In this document: positions 8,064 to 16,875 of the stretch, piece by piece
Layout: each line of letters starts with the position of its first letter
How positions within the stretch are numbered: position 1 is the stretch's first letter
DNA from: Solirubrobacter sp963792915
GTDB taxonomy: Bacteria; Actinomycetota; Thermoleophilia; Solirubrobacterales; Solirubrobacteraceae
Length of the DNA: 64,000 bases
NCBI GenBank assembly: GCA_963792915.1
Contig: CAWBYD010000008.1
Span: 682,001-746,000, forward strand
Direction of reading: 5' to 3'
The notes under the pieces: model-generated
What the model was told of the DNA's origin: nothing
The model's database searches: none
Seen by the model: the letters and a program-made list of their open reading frames with translations, nothing else
Program-made: the position numbers and the translations under genes

Positions 8064-9890
8064 ATGTACGCCCGCATCTCCCACCTCACGGTCGGGCGCA
8101 AGCTCGCGCTGAGCTTCGCCCTGCTCGGCGTGCTGCTCGCCGGGCTGCTCGCCGTCGCCCTCTCCGGAATGGCGAACATGTCCAGCCAGCACCACGCCGC
8201 CGCCGATGTCGTGGTCCCGCGCCAGATCAGCGCGGATCTCGCGCGCTCGGCGGCCGCCGACATGCACTTCTCCCAGACGCAGTACGCGCTGGTCGGCCGC
8301 GAGGGCCGCGAAGACTACGAGGGGGACCGGAAGGCCTTCGGCGACGCGCTCGACGCGCTCGCCAAGCGGGCGACCACGGCTCGCGACCGGGCGTCGCTCG
8401 CGCAGGTGCGGGCAGCGCTGGCGCGTTTCGACGCCGGCGACCGGCAGCTGTGGGCCGCCGTGCGCGCCGGCGATCCCGCGCGGGCGAATGCAGTCGTCAC
8501 GGGCGTCGAGGATGAGGCCGCCGACGCGCTGGGTGAAGCCCTGACGCGCTTTCAGCAGACGGCGGGCGCCGAGCTCCAGGCGCGGACGCGGACGTTCGTG
8601 GCGGGCGAACGCTCCGCGCGCCGCCTGATGGGGCTCGCCGCGGCCGTCACCGCGCTCGTCGGCATCATGCTCGCCGCGCTGCTCGGCCGGTCGATCGGTC
8701 GCGGCGCGCGCTCGATGCTGGTCGCGGCGCGCGGGCTCTCGCGCGGGGACGTCAACCAGCGGGTCGAGGTCCGCTCGCACGACGAGCTCGGCGACATGGC
8801 CGACGCGTTCCACGAGATGATCGCCTACAACGGCGAGATGGCGTCCGCGGCCGGGCGGATCGCCGCCGGCGATCTGACCGTCGAGGTCGTGCCGAAGGGC
8901 CCCGACGACGTGCTCGGACACGCGTTCGTGGCGATGATCGACAGCCTCGGCGGGCTGATCGGCGACGTCGCCGCCTCGGCCGGGAAGCTCGGCAGCGCCT
9001 CGCACGACGTGGCGACGACGTCAGACGAAGCCGGCCGCGCGGTCGGCGAGATCGCGTCCGCCGTCACCGACGTCGCCAACGGCGCGGAGCACCAGGTCCG
9101 CATGGTCGAGTCCACCCGCGAGGCCGTCAACGAGGCGGCGCTCGCCGCGGCATCGAGCGCCGAGGCGGCGCGGCTGACCGCCGGCGCCGCCGAGCACGCC
9201 AGTGAAGTGACGCGCGGCGGCGTCGCCGCCGCCGAGTCGGCCCGCAGCGCGATCCGCGAGATCGCCGGCGCCTCGAGCGAGGTCGGGGCCGCGATCGCCG
9301 ACCTGTCCGAGCGCTCCGGCCGGATCGGCACGATCGTCCACACGATCACCGACATCGCCGAGCAGACGAACCTGCTGGCGTTGAACGCCGCGATCGAGGC
9401 GGCGCGGGCCGGCGAGCAGGGCCGCGGCTTCGCGGTCGTCGCCGACGAGGTCCGCAAGCTCGCCGAGGAGTCGCAGACCGCCGCCGGCCAGATTGCCGCG
9501 CTGATCGGCGAGATCCAGTCCGAGACCGCACGCGTCGTCGGCGTCGTCGGCGAGAGCGCGCGGCTCACCGACGACGGCGTCGCCACGGTCGAGCGGACGC
9601 GCGAGGCGTTCGAGGACATCGGGCAGGCCGTCGAGGACATGGGCTCTCGCATCGCCGGCATCGCCGCCGGCGTCGAGGAGATCACCGCCGCCACCCAGCG
9701 GGTCGAGCACGACATCGGCGAGGTCGCCGCGGTCGCCGAGCAGTCCTCCGCCTCGGCCGAGCAGGTCTCGGCCTCCACCCAGGAGACGAGCGCGTCGACG
9801 CAGGAGATCGCGGCCTCGGCGCAGGACCTCGCGGCGACCGCCGAGCGGCTCAACGCGCTCGTCCGCCGCTTCACCGTCGCCGCGGGCTGA
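8064..9890 (+). CDS. Methyl-accepting chemotaxis protein
   Basis: 608 residues. Topology: transmembrane segment at about 14-35, extracellular four-helix sensor to about 187, second transmembrane segment about 188-211 (LMGLAAAVTALVGIMLAALLG), HAMP domain about 212-265, then the long cytoplasmic signalling coiled coil with the hairpin tip AEQTNLLALNAAIEAARAGE near 431-450. It would report to CheA/CheW, none of which is encoded here, so it is an orphan receptor in this window. A GCCGATAG string at 8049-8056 just upstream resembles a sigma-28 -10 element but no -35 partner is present. Confidence 0.95.
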   Translation: MYARISHLTVGRKLALSFALLGVLLAGLLAVALSGMANMSSQHHAAADVVVPRQISADLARSAAADMHFSQTQYALVGREGREDYEGDRKAFGDALDALAKRATTARDRASLAQVRAALARFDAGDRQLWAAVRAGDPARANAVVTGVEDEAADALGEALTRFQQTAGAELQARTRTFVAGERSARRLMGLAAAVTALVGIMLAALLGRSIGRGARSMLVAARGLSRGDVNQRVEVRSHDELGDMADAFHEMIAYNGEMASAAGRIAAGDLTVEVVPKGPDDVLGHAFVAMIDSLGGLIGDVAASAGKLGSASHDVATTSDEAGRAVGEIASAVTDVANGAEHQVRMVESTREAVNEAALAAASSAEAARLTAGAAEHASEVTRGGVAAAESARSAIREIAGASSEVGAAIADLSERSGRIGTIVHTITDIAEQTNLLALNAAIEAARAGEQGRGFAVVADEVRKLAEESQTAAGQIAALIGEIQSETARVVGVVGESARLTDDGVATVERTREAFEDIGQAVEDMGSRIAGIAAGVEEITAATQRVEHDIGEVAAVAEQSSASAEQVSASTQETSASTQEIAASAQDLAATAERLNALVRRFTVAAG

Positions 9891-9934
9891 CGCAGGCGCG
9901 GCGCCGCGCGCCGGCTGGGAGACTCGGAGCGGCG

Positions 9935-10780
9935 ATGCGGTGGACCGCGGCGATCCTGGCCCTGTCGGTGGCGGCGTGCGGAGGCACGGCGCCGCGCGGC
10001 ACCCCGGGGCCCCGCCCCACCGCGACGCCGAGCCCGACGCTGTGCTCCGGCGTGCGCTCGCGCGTCGTCGGCCACGTCACCACGCCGGCGGCGACGGAGC
10101 TGTCCGGGCTCGCGCCCACGCCCGACGGCATCCTCTGGAGCCACAACGACTCGGGCGACGCGCCGCGGCTGTTCGCGCTCGACACGCGCGGGCGACTGCT
10201 CGGCCAAACCGCCGTTCAGGGCGCGACGGCCGTCGACTGGGAGGACATCGCGGCGCGCGGGCGCACGCTGTACGTGGGCGACATCGGAGACAACGCGGCG
10301 GCGCGACCCGACATCGTCGTCTACCGCCTGCGCGAGCCGCGCCCGGACGCGGCGGCGACAGCGACGGCGATCCACCTTCGCTACCCCGACGGGCCGCACG
10401 ACGCCGAGGCGCTGCTCGTCGACCGCGGCACGTTCACGATCGTGACGAAGACGTTCGGCGGCGTGGCCGGGATCTACACCGGCCGCAGCGGGACGCTGCG
10501 CCACGCGGGCAACCTGTCGATGGCGCTCGTCACCGCGGGCGACCTCTCGGGCGACGGGCGCACGATCGTGCTGCGCAGCTACCTGGCCGCGCGGCTGTGG
10601 CCGCGCCGGCGAGGTGAGTCGATCGCGCACGCGCTGCGCGGGCGTCCGTGTGACATCCCGGCGGACCTGCTCGCGGAGGGGCAGGGAGAGGCGCTCGCGC
10701 TGACCCGCGACGGGCGCGCGTTCTACACCGTCCCCGAGGGCCCGAAGCCCGCGCTGCGCCTCTACACCGCGCGCCGGTAG
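9935..10780 (+). CDS. Lipoprotein of unknown function, beta-propeller-like
   Basis: 281 residues. The N-terminus MRWTAAILALSVAACGG is a lipoprotein signal with lipobox LSVAAC, followed by a Pro/Thr/Ser-rich linker. The rest has repeated blades (TELSGLAPTPDGILWSHNDSGDA; WEDIAARGRTLYVGDIGDN; DAEALLVDRGTFTIVTK), like proteins annotated as esterase-like or phytase-like propellers. No catalytic motif is certain. The 3' end overlaps the convergent SRPBCC gene by 19 bp, so the two transcripts would be complementary at their ends. Confidence 0.75.
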   Translation: MRWTAAILALSVAACGGTAPRGTPGPRPTATPSPTLCSGVRSRVVGHVTTPAATELSGLAPTPDGILWSHNDSGDAPRLFALDTRGRLLGQTAVQGATAVDWEDIAARGRTLYVGDIGDNAAARPDIVVYRLREPRPDAAATATAIHLRYPDGPHDAEALLVDRGTFTIVTKTFGGVAGIYTGRSGTLRHAGNLSMALVTAGDLSGDGRTIVLRSYLAARLWPRRRGESIAHALRGRPCDIPADLLAEGQGEALALTRDGRAFYTVPEGPKPALRLYTARR

Positions 10781-11193
10781 TGCGGCAGCAGCCCCGCCCA
10801 GCCGCGCCGGTTGGCCTCGCGCCACTCGGGCCCGCGCGCGCCGAGGTGCTCCCAGCCGGCGTGCACGATCGTGACGATCGTCGACTCGCCGCCCGGGGCG
10901 AACGTGACCGTGACCTCGGTCGCGTCGGCGCGGTCGGCGCGCAGGTGCCACAGGTACGTGATGCGGTGCGGCGGATCCCACGCGGTGATCGAGCCCCACT
11001 CGTGCTCGACGCCGGACCCGGTGCGCTCGTAGATGCGTCCTCCGACGCGCGGCTCGAGCACGACCGCCAGCGCCGGGTCGCCCGAGACGGAGTGCCCGCG
11101 CGGCCACCACAGCCCGATCCGGCGCGCCCAGACGTCGAACGCGTGCTCGACCGAGCACCGGACGGTGAAGGAGATCGAGAGCGGCTCAGTCAC
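10762..11193 (-). CDS. SRPBCC/AHSA1-family protein
   Basis: 143 residues of the START-like AHSA1 type: ISFTVRCSVEHAFDVWARRIGLWWPRGHS at the front, LEPRVGGRIYER in the middle, and ITAWDPPHRITYLWHLR then HAGWEHLG near the end. These proteins bind hydrophobic ligands; partners of ArsR regulators are common and the substrate is generally unknown. The start overlaps the stop of the ArsR gene by 8 bp, making a two-gene operon read from the operator at 11528-11550. Confidence 0.88.
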   Translation of the reverse strand: MTEPLSISFTVRCSVEHAFDVWARRIGLWWPRGHSVSGDPALAVVLEPRVGGRIYERTGSGVEHEWGSITAWDPPHRITYLWHLRADRADATEVTVTFAPGGESTIVTIVHAGWEHLGARGPEWREANRRGWAGLLPHYRRAV

Positions 11194-11515
11194 GCGCGGT
11201 GTTCTCCGCGGCCAGCCGGAAGCGCGCGGCGACGTCGCCCCACACGCTCTCCAGGTACGCCTGCACCGCCTCGATCCCCGACTCGTGCAGCCGGTAGAGC
11301 CGCCGCGTCCCCTCCGCGCGGTCGACGACCAGCCCGGCGGACTTCAGCACCCGCAGGTGGCGAGAGACCGCCGGGCGGGAGATCGGGAGCGCGTCGGCCA
11401 GCTCGCGCACCGAGCGGTCGCCGCCGCGCAGCAGTTCGACGATCGCGCGCCGCTGGGGGTCACCGAGGGCGTCGAAGGGGTCTCCGGACAGCGAGTCGAG
11501 CGAGATCCTCGTCAT
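11186..11515 (-). CDS. ArsR-family transcriptional regulator
   Basis: 109 residues. Winged-helix pattern: ALGDPQRRAIVELLRGGDRSVRELADALPISRPAVSRHLRVLKSAGLVVDRAEGTRRLYRL. No metal-binding Cys motif is present, so it belongs to the ArsR group that pairs with SRPBCC (AHSA1) proteins, not the metal sensors. It is first in an operon with the SRPBCC gene. The overlapping dyads 13 bp upstream of its ATG suggest autorepression. Confidence 0.92.
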   Translation of the reverse strand: MTRISLDSLSGDPFDALGDPQRRAIVELLRGGDRSVRELADALPISRPAVSRHLRVLKSAGLVVDRAEGTRRLYRLHESGIEAVQAYLESVWGDVAARFRLAAENTARD

Positions 11516-11527
11516 GGTAGCCGGACC

Positions 11528-11550
11528 GTTACGGTAACCTATGCGTTACC
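11528..11550. promoter_or_regulatory. Overlapping dyads, probable ArsR operator
   Basis: GTTAC-G-GTAAC at 11528-11538 is a perfect inverted repeat, and its right arm starts a second perfect one, GGTAAC-N6-GTTACC, at 11533-11550. Three GTTAC/GTAAC half-sites in 23 bp, 13 bp before the ArsR ATG, fit an autoregulatory dimer site. Confidence 0.65.
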
Positions 11551-11647
11551 GATGATGCGGGCTGATGTGGCGCTCGATGCCCGACCTCCAGCCCTCGTTC
11601 ACCCAGTTTGCCGACGGTCTCAAGCGCAAGGCTGAAACACTGCGCGG

Positions 11648-12742
11648 GTGACGCCGCCCTTCGACGCCGCCAAGCTCGACGACCTGATGGAGCGCGCGGG
11701 GATCGACCTGCTGGTCGCGACCTCGCGCCACAACGTCCGCTACCTGCTCGGCACGTACTCGGACTTCTTCCGCCACTTCGACGCCATCGGCGTCGACCGC
11801 TACCTGCCCGCCGTCGGCTACGTCCGCGGCCGGCCGCAGGACGCCTTCCTGATCGCGCACGGGATCGATCGCCACCTGTTCGAGCTCGAGCAGCCGTGGA
11901 TCCAGACGCGGCTGCTGCGCTCGCACGCCTCGGGCGACACCGCGGCGCTGGTGCGCGAGCGCATCCGCGGCCGCACGGCGATCGAACTCAGCTTCGCGCC
12001 CGCGAGCTTCGCTCGTGAGATCCCCGACGCCGTCGACGCCGGGCCGATCCTCGAGGAGCTGCGCGCCGTCAAGCGCCCCGACGAGCTGGGACTGCTCAAG
12101 CAGGCCGCGGAGGGCATCGTCGAGGCGATCGCCGCCACGGCGACCACCGCGACGCCCGGCATGACGACGCGCGAGCTCACGCACCGGCTGCGCGCCGAGG
12201 AGCAGGACCGCGGGCTCGGCTTCGAGTACTGCCTGATCGCGGCGGGGGAGAGCTACAGCCGCGTGCCGTCCGACGTCAAATGGGACGCCGGCGTGCTCTC
12301 CGTCGACTCGGGCGGGGAGAAGGACGGCTACATCGGCGACCTCTGCCGGATGGCCGTGATCGGCGAGCCGACGCAGCAGATGATCGAGGTGCTCGACCAG
12401 GTGCGGGCGATCCAGGACGCGGCGCGCGCGCCGATCCGCCCCGGCACGCCCGGCCGCGCGATCTACGAGGCGGTCACGGTCCCCGAGCACTTCGACTTCG
12501 TGGCGCACGGCATGGGGCTGGTGGCCCACGAGGCCCCGCGGCTGAGCGCACAGGCGCCGATCCGCTACCCCGCCGACCACGCCGACCGCCCGCTGGAGGC
12601 CGGCATGGTGCTCTCGATCGAGACCGAGGCGCGCGTTCCGGGCCTCGGCCTGATCAAGCTCGAGGACACCGTGGCGGTCACCGGCAGCGGCTGGGAGGCA
12701 TACGGCGACGCGCACCGCGACTGGCTAAGGTGCGCGCCATGA
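11648..12742 (+). CDS. M24-family metallopeptidase (Xaa-Pro dipeptidase-like)
   Basis: 364 residues. Creatinase-type N-terminal domain (MERAGIDLLVATSRHNVRYLLG) followed by the pita-bread catalytic domain. The five metal ligands appear in order: Asp in LSVDSGG, Asp in YIGDLCR, His in VAHGMGLVAHE, Glu in LSIETEA and Glu in IKLEDTV. It should cleave N-terminal residues before proline or related dipeptides in the cytoplasm. The start is GTG. Its stop overlaps the gnd start by 4 bp (ATGA), so it is co-transcribed with gnd. Confidence 0.92.
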   Translation: MTPPFDAAKLDDLMERAGIDLLVATSRHNVRYLLGTYSDFFRHFDAIGVDRYLPAVGYVRGRPQDAFLIAHGIDRHLFELEQPWIQTRLLRSHASGDTAALVRERIRGRTAIELSFAPASFAREIPDAVDAGPILEELRAVKRPDELGLLKQAAEGIVEAIAATATTATPGMTTRELTHRLRAEEQDRGLGFEYCLIAAGESYSRVPSDVKWDAGVLSVDSGGEKDGYIGDLCRMAVIGEPTQQMIEVLDQVRAIQDAARAPIRPGTPGRAIYEAVTVPEHFDFVAHGMGLVAHEAPRLSAQAPIRYPADHADRPLEAGMVLSIETEARVPGLGLIKLEDTVAVTGSGWEAYGDAHRDWLRCAP

Positions 12743-14169
12743 GTGGGGAGAGCCAGATCGGGGTGACCGGACTCGCGGTCATGGGGGCCAACCTGGCGCG
12801 CAACATCGCGCGCCGGGGCGTGCCGATCGCGGTGCACAACCGCACGACCGCCAAGACCGAAGCGTTCATGTCCGAGTACGGCTCCGAGGGCGCGTTCACC
12901 GCCGGCGAGTCGCTCGAGCACTTCGTCGACGCGCTGGAACGGCCGCGCCGCATCATCGTGATGGTCAAGGCCGGCGCGCCGGTCGACGCGGTGATCGGCG
13001 AGCTCGAGCCGCTGCTCGACGCGGGCGACATCATCATCGACGCCGGCAACTCGCACTTTCACGACACGCGCCGCCGCAGCGACGAGTGCCGCGAGAAGGG
13101 CCTGCGCTTCATCGGCTCGGGCGTGTCCGGCGGCGAGGAGGGCGCGCTCAACGGCCCGAGCATCATGCCGGGCGGCGAGCGCGACGCCTACCGCCACGTC
13201 GAGGAGGTCTTCACGACGATCGCCGCCCAGGTGGACGGCGAGCCATGCTGCGCGTACATCGGCCCCGACGGCGCGGGCCACTACGTGAAGATGGTCCACA
13301 ACGGCATCGAGTACGCCGACATGCAGCTGATCGCCGAGGCCTTCGACCTGCTGCGCCACGGCGTCGGCATGGAGGTCGAGGACATCGTCAGCACGTTCGA
13401 GGACTGGAACCGAGGCGACCTCGAGTCCTTCCTGATCGAGATCACGGCGACCGTGCTCGGCAAGACCGACGCGAGGACCGGCAAGCCGCTGGTGGACGTG
13501 ATCGTCGACCAGGCCGAGCAGAAGGGCACCGGCCGCTGGACGAGCCAGGACGCGCTCGAGCTCGGCGTACCGCTGACCGGCATCACCGAGGCGGTGTTCG
13601 CGCGCTCGCTGTCGGCGCTGCGCGACCAGCGGCGCGAAGCCGCCGGCTTCCTCGCGGGCCCGACGCCCTCCGGCGCGCTCGCCGACTCGCTCGTGGAGGA
13701 CATCCGCAAGGCGCTCTACGCGTCCAAGGTGGTCGCCTACGCGCAGGGCTTCGAGCAGATGGCGGCCGCCGCGCGCACGTACGACTGGAAGCTCAACATG
13801 GGCGAGCTGGCCAAGATCTGGCGCGGCGGCTGCATCATCCGCGCGCGCTTCCTGAACCGCATCACGGAGTCCTACGGCGAGCATCCCGACCTTGTGAACC
13901 TGCTGATGGCGCCGTACTTCCGCGACGCGGTGGCCGAAGCGCAGGTCGCCTGGCGCAAGGTCATCGGCCAGGCCGTCGAGCAGGGCATCGCGGTGCCCGC
14001 GTTCTCCTCCTCGCTCGCGTACTACGACGGCTACCGGCGCGAGCGCGGGCCGGCGAACCTGATCCAGGGCCAGCGCGACTTCTTCGGCGCGCACACCTAC
14101 CGGCGCGTCGACCAGGAGGGCTCGTTCCACACGCGCTGGTCGCAGGACGGAACGGAAGTGCCCGCCTGA
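12739..14169 (+). CDS. gnd: 6-phosphogluconate dehydrogenase, decarboxylating
   Basis: 476 residues, the long form. It converts 6-phosphogluconate to ribulose 5-phosphate with CO2 release and NADP reduction in the pentose phosphate pathway. The N-terminal Rossmann domain is GLAVMGANLARNIARRG with HNRTTAKTE; the substrate loop is GSGVSGGEEGALNGPSIMPGG, and the catalytic Lys lies in HYVKMVHNGIEYADMQLIAE. The all-helical C-terminal domain ends with RRVDQEGSFHTRW, typical for the family. It is translationally coupled to the peptidase gene upstream and overlaps yaaA downstream. Confidence 0.97.
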   Translation: MSGESQIGVTGLAVMGANLARNIARRGVPIAVHNRTTAKTEAFMSEYGSEGAFTAGESLEHFVDALERPRRIIVMVKAGAPVDAVIGELEPLLDAGDIIIDAGNSHFHDTRRRSDECREKGLRFIGSGVSGGEEGALNGPSIMPGGERDAYRHVEEVFTTIAAQVDGEPCCAYIGPDGAGHYVKMVHNGIEYADMQLIAEAFDLLRHGVGMEVEDIVSTFEDWNRGDLESFLIEITATVLGKTDARTGKPLVDVIVDQAEQKGTGRWTSQDALELGVPLTGITEAVFARSLSALRDQRREAAGFLAGPTPSGALADSLVEDIRKALYASKVVAYAQGFEQMAAAARTYDWKLNMGELAKIWRGGCIIRARFLNRITESYGEHPDLVNLLMAPYFRDAVAEAQVAWRKVIGQAVEQGIAVPAFSSSLAYYDGYRRERGPANLIQGQRDFFGAHTYRRVDQEGSFHTRWSQDGTEVPA

Positions 14170-14870
14170 GGGTCCTGCTGCCGCCCTCCGAGGGCAAGAC
14201 GCCGCCCGCGGAGGGCGCGCCGCTGGGCGCACTCTCGTTCCCGGCGCTCGACAGGCCGCGCGAGCGGGTGCTGAACGCGCTCACGCGCGTGTGCTCCGGA
14301 CGCGAGCGGCGGGCGCTCGACGCGCTCGGATTGTCGGCCGGGCAGGCGCCGGAGATCGCGCGCAACGCGGCGCTGCGCGAGGCGCCGGCCGCCCCGGCGC
14401 ACGAGGTCTATACCGGCGTGCTCTACGAGACGCTCGGCCTCGCTGCGTTCCCGGCCGCCGACGTGCTGATCTTCAGCGCGCTGTGGGGCGTCGTGCGGCC
14501 CGAGGACCGCATCCCCGCCTACAAGCTCTCGATGGGCGCGCGGCTGCCGCGCTTCAGCGGCCTGGCGGCGTTCTGGCGCCCGCACCTGACGAAGGCGCTG
14601 CCGGACGACGAGCTCGTGCTCGACCTGCGCTCGGGTCCCTACGCGGCGGCGTTCAAACCGCGCGCGGCGCTGACCGTGCGCGCCTTCACGCGCGACGGCA
14701 AGGTCGTCAGCCACATGGTCAAGGCCACGCGCGGCGAGGTGGCGCGGATCGTGCTCGGCGGCCGGCCCGAGACGCCCGGCGACGTGCTCGAGCTGGTCCG
14801 CGCCGCGGGCTACTCCGCCCAGCTCGACGGCGCGTCGCTCGACATCACCTACTCGGCGGCGGGGTCGTAG
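14166..14870 (+). CDS. yaaA: YaaA-family peroxide stress protein (DUF328)
   Basis: About 234 residues. The N-terminus RVLLPPSEGKTPP and the internal EVYTGVLYETLG, IFSALWGVVRPEDRIPAYKLSMGARLP and DLRSGPYAAAF segments are diagnostic of YaaA, which in E. coli binds DNA and lowers free iron under peroxide stress. No ATG, GTG or TTG exists at the right place: the conserved region begins within two codons of a CTG at 14166, which overlaps the gnd stop (CTGA) and follows GGAAG at 14154-14158 by 7 bp. I therefore annotate a CTG start. The 3' end overlaps a convergent gene by 22 bp. Confidence 0.88.
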   Translation: MRVLLPPSEGKTPPAEGAPLGALSFPALDRPRERVLNALTRVCSGRERRALDALGLSAGQAPEIARNAALREAPAAPAHEVYTGVLYETLGLAAFPAADVLIFSALWGVVRPEDRIPAYKLSMGARLPRFSGLAAFWRPHLTKALPDDELVLDLRSGPYAAAFKPRAALTVRAFTRDGKVVSHMVKATRGEVARIVLGGRPETPGDVLELVRAAGYSAQLDGASLDITYSAAGS

Positions 14871-15322
14871 TCGAACGGGTCGTAGGGCAGGTCGGGATGC
14901 TCGCCCGGCCGCGAGAGGTCGTAGCTGCGCACGAGGCCCCGCTGCTCATCGAACGCGACGGCGCGCCGGAGCGTGAACGGCGGGTGGTCGTCAGGCGAGC
15001 AGAGCTCGGCGAGCTGGGCGGACACGAGCCGCATCGCATGCATCGCCCGCATCCGCGCCGCGAACAGGTCGTGGCCCACGTGCACGGCGTTGTCGCGCAG
15101 GGCCTCACCGAGCACGTGCGGGAGATCGTCGATCGGCCGGATGTCCTGCCTGGCCCAGCGCGCGAGGTCGTGGGTCGTGCGATCGATGATCGCCACGCGC
15201 GCGTAGAAGCCGTAGAAGAGCTGGTGCAGCGCGTCGGGCCGCTCGGCCTCCGGCACCGCGTCGGCGTACTCCCTCAGGCTGTCGCGCAGCGTCGGGGCGG
15301 GTGGCTCGCTGGGTGCGGTCAT
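14849..15322 (-). CDS. Hypothetical protein, mostly helical
   Basis: 157 residues, not recognised. The sequence is predicted soluble, with amphipathic helices (DALHQLFYGFYARVAIIDR; AARMRAMHAMRLVSAQLAEL) and an acidic, Pro-rich C-terminus (HPDLPYDPFDYDPAAE). No signal peptide or membrane segment is visible. ATG start at 15322. The 3' end overlaps yaaA by 22 bp. It is 60 bp downstream, in transcription direction, of the small membrane protein gene and may belong to the ackA operon, though that gap makes this uncertain. Confidence 0.7.
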   Translation of the reverse strand: MTAPSEPPAPTLRDSLREYADAVPEAERPDALHQLFYGFYARVAIIDRTTHDLARWARQDIRPIDDLPHVLGEALRDNAVHVGHDLFAARMRAMHAMRLVSAQLAELCSPDDHPPFTLRRAVAFDEQRGLVRSYDLSRPGEHPDLPYDPFDYDPAAE

Positions 15323-15382
15323 TGCCGGTGAGCATCGGCGCTCGCCGCCGCCCCGTCAAGAAACTCCAGCGATGTGGACGTG

Positions 15383-15799
15383 TCAGTGCCTCGGCCGGAA
15401 CGCGCGGTCGAAGATCGCCTGGCGCTCCGCGGCCGTGCGGTAGCGCGTCCACAGGTGCCACATCAGCTCCGGGCCGACGACGAGCCAGAACCCGAGCCCC
15501 ACCATGCGCGGCGGCCCGTACCACTCGCCGGTCAGCGCGAGGTCGATCGCGACGGCCGGAAGCGCGCACATCAGCACCATCACGAGCCACACCGGGAGCT
15601 TGGAGACGAGCGCCCAGTCGCCGGCGATCAGCCACGCCGAGCCCGCGCCGAACGCCGCCCCGGCGAGCACGAACGCAAGCGGCGCCGGCCCGTCGTGCCA
15701 GTGCGCGCCGAGGCCGTAGCAGTCCCACATCAGCCCCGCCACGAGTACCAGCTCGAGGACCACGAGCACGAGCAGCGCCCGGAGAGGCGCGGGGCTCAT
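15383..15799 (-). CDS. Small integral membrane protein
   Basis: 138 residues with four hydrophobic segments: LLVLVVLELVLVAGLMW, LAFVLAGAAFGAGSAWLI, WLVMVLMCALPAVAIDLAL and MVGLGFWLVVGPELMW. No known family motif is recognised. Its ATG overlaps the ackA stop by 4 bp, so it is the fourth member of the S4-pta-ackA operon and is probably translated by coupling. A role near acetate metabolism is only a guess from position. Confidence 0.78.
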   Translation of the reverse strand: MSPAPLRALLVLVVLELVLVAGLMWDCYGLGAHWHDGPAPLAFVLAGAAFGAGSAWLIAGDWALVSKLPVWLVMVLMCALPAVAIDLALTGEWYGPPRMVGLGFWLVVGPELMWHLWTRYRTAAERQAIFDRAFRPRH

Positions 15800-16875
15800 G
15801 AGCCGACCAGCGCCGCGGTCTGGGTCGCCATCTCGCGCTCCTCGTCGGTCGGCACGACGAGCACCGCGAGCGGCGACCCAGCGGGGGAGATGATCTGCTC
15901 CGACGCGGCGTTGCGGGTGGGGTCCACGGCGATCCCGAGGCGTTCGAGGCCGGCGAGCGAGCGCTCGCGGACGATGGAGTCGTGCTCGCCGACCCCGGCG
16001 GTGAACACGATCGCGTCCGCGCCGCCCAGCACGGCGATGTAGGCGCCGACGTACTTGCGGATCCGGTGGCAGTAGACGTCCAGCGCGAGCGCGGCGCCCC
16101 CGTCACCCGCTTCGATCCGCCGGTGCACCTCGCGCAGATCCGCGGTCCCGGCGAGCGCGAGCATTCCCGAGCGGTCGGTGAGGACCTCCTCGACCCTCTC
16201 GGCCGACAGGCCCGCGACGCGCCGCAGGTGGCCGAAGATCGCCGGATCGACGTCCCCCGAGCGCGTGCCCATGACCAGCCCTTCCAGCGGCGTCAGTCCC
16301 ATCGAGGTCTCGACGCTCCGCCCGCCCGCCACGGCGCACGCGCTGGCGCCGTTGCCGAGATGCAGGATGATCAGGTTCAGTTCCGCGAGGGGGCGGCCCA
16401 GGATCTGCGCGGCCTCGCGCGAGACGTACGCGTGCGACGTCCCGTGGAAGCCGTAGCGGCGCGCGCCGTACTCGCGCGGGACGGCGTAGGTGTAGGCCTC
16501 GGGGGGAAGGGTGGCGTGGAACGCGGTGTCGAACACCGCGACGTGCGGGAGGGTGGGCCACGCCTGCCGTGCCACCTCGATCCCCAGCGCCTGGACCGGG
16601 TTGTGCAGCGGCGCGAGCACGGAGAGCGCGCGGATGCCCTCGAGGACCGTGTCGTCGATCAGCACCGGCGCCGAGAAGCGCTGTCCGCCGTGGACCACGC
16701 GGTGGGCAACGGCCGACAGCTTGACGTCGGCGAGGTCTGAGGCGATGGCCGCCAGCGCCGACGCATGATCTCTGAAGGGGCCGGCCTGCAGGTCATACAT
16801 GCCGGAGGCCTCGGCCTCGCCGATGACGCGGAACTTCACCGACGAGGAGCCGCAGTTGAGTACGAGGACGCTCAT
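15796..16875 (-). CDS. ackA: Acetate kinase
   Basis: 359 residues, slightly shorter than the usual ~400. It interconverts acetate plus ATP with acetyl phosphate plus ADP. ASKHA-fold motifs are present: NCGSSSVKF at the start, HRVVHGG, VFDTAFHATLPPEAYTYAVP, RRYGFHGTSHAYVS, HLGNGASACAV, and GTRSGDVDP. It overlaps pta upstream and the membrane-protein gene downstream by 4 bp each, forming the Pta-AckA overflow/assimilation pathway in one operon. Confidence 0.97.
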   Translation of the reverse strand: MSVLVLNCGSSSVKFRVIGEAEASGMYDLQAGPFRDHASALAAIASDLADVKLSAVAHRVVHGGQRFSAPVLIDDTVLEGIRALSVLAPLHNPVQALGIEVARQAWPTLPHVAVFDTAFHATLPPEAYTYAVPREYGARRYGFHGTSHAYVSREAAQILGRPLAELNLIILHLGNGASACAVAGGRSVETSMGLTPLEGLVMGTRSGDVDPAIFGHLRRVAGLSAERVEEVLTDRSGMLALAGTADLREVHRRIEAGDGGAALALDVYCHRIRKYVGAYIAVLGGADAIVFTAGVGEHDSIVRERSLAGLERLGIAVDPTRNAASEQIISPAGSPLAVLVVPTDEEREMATQTAALVGS

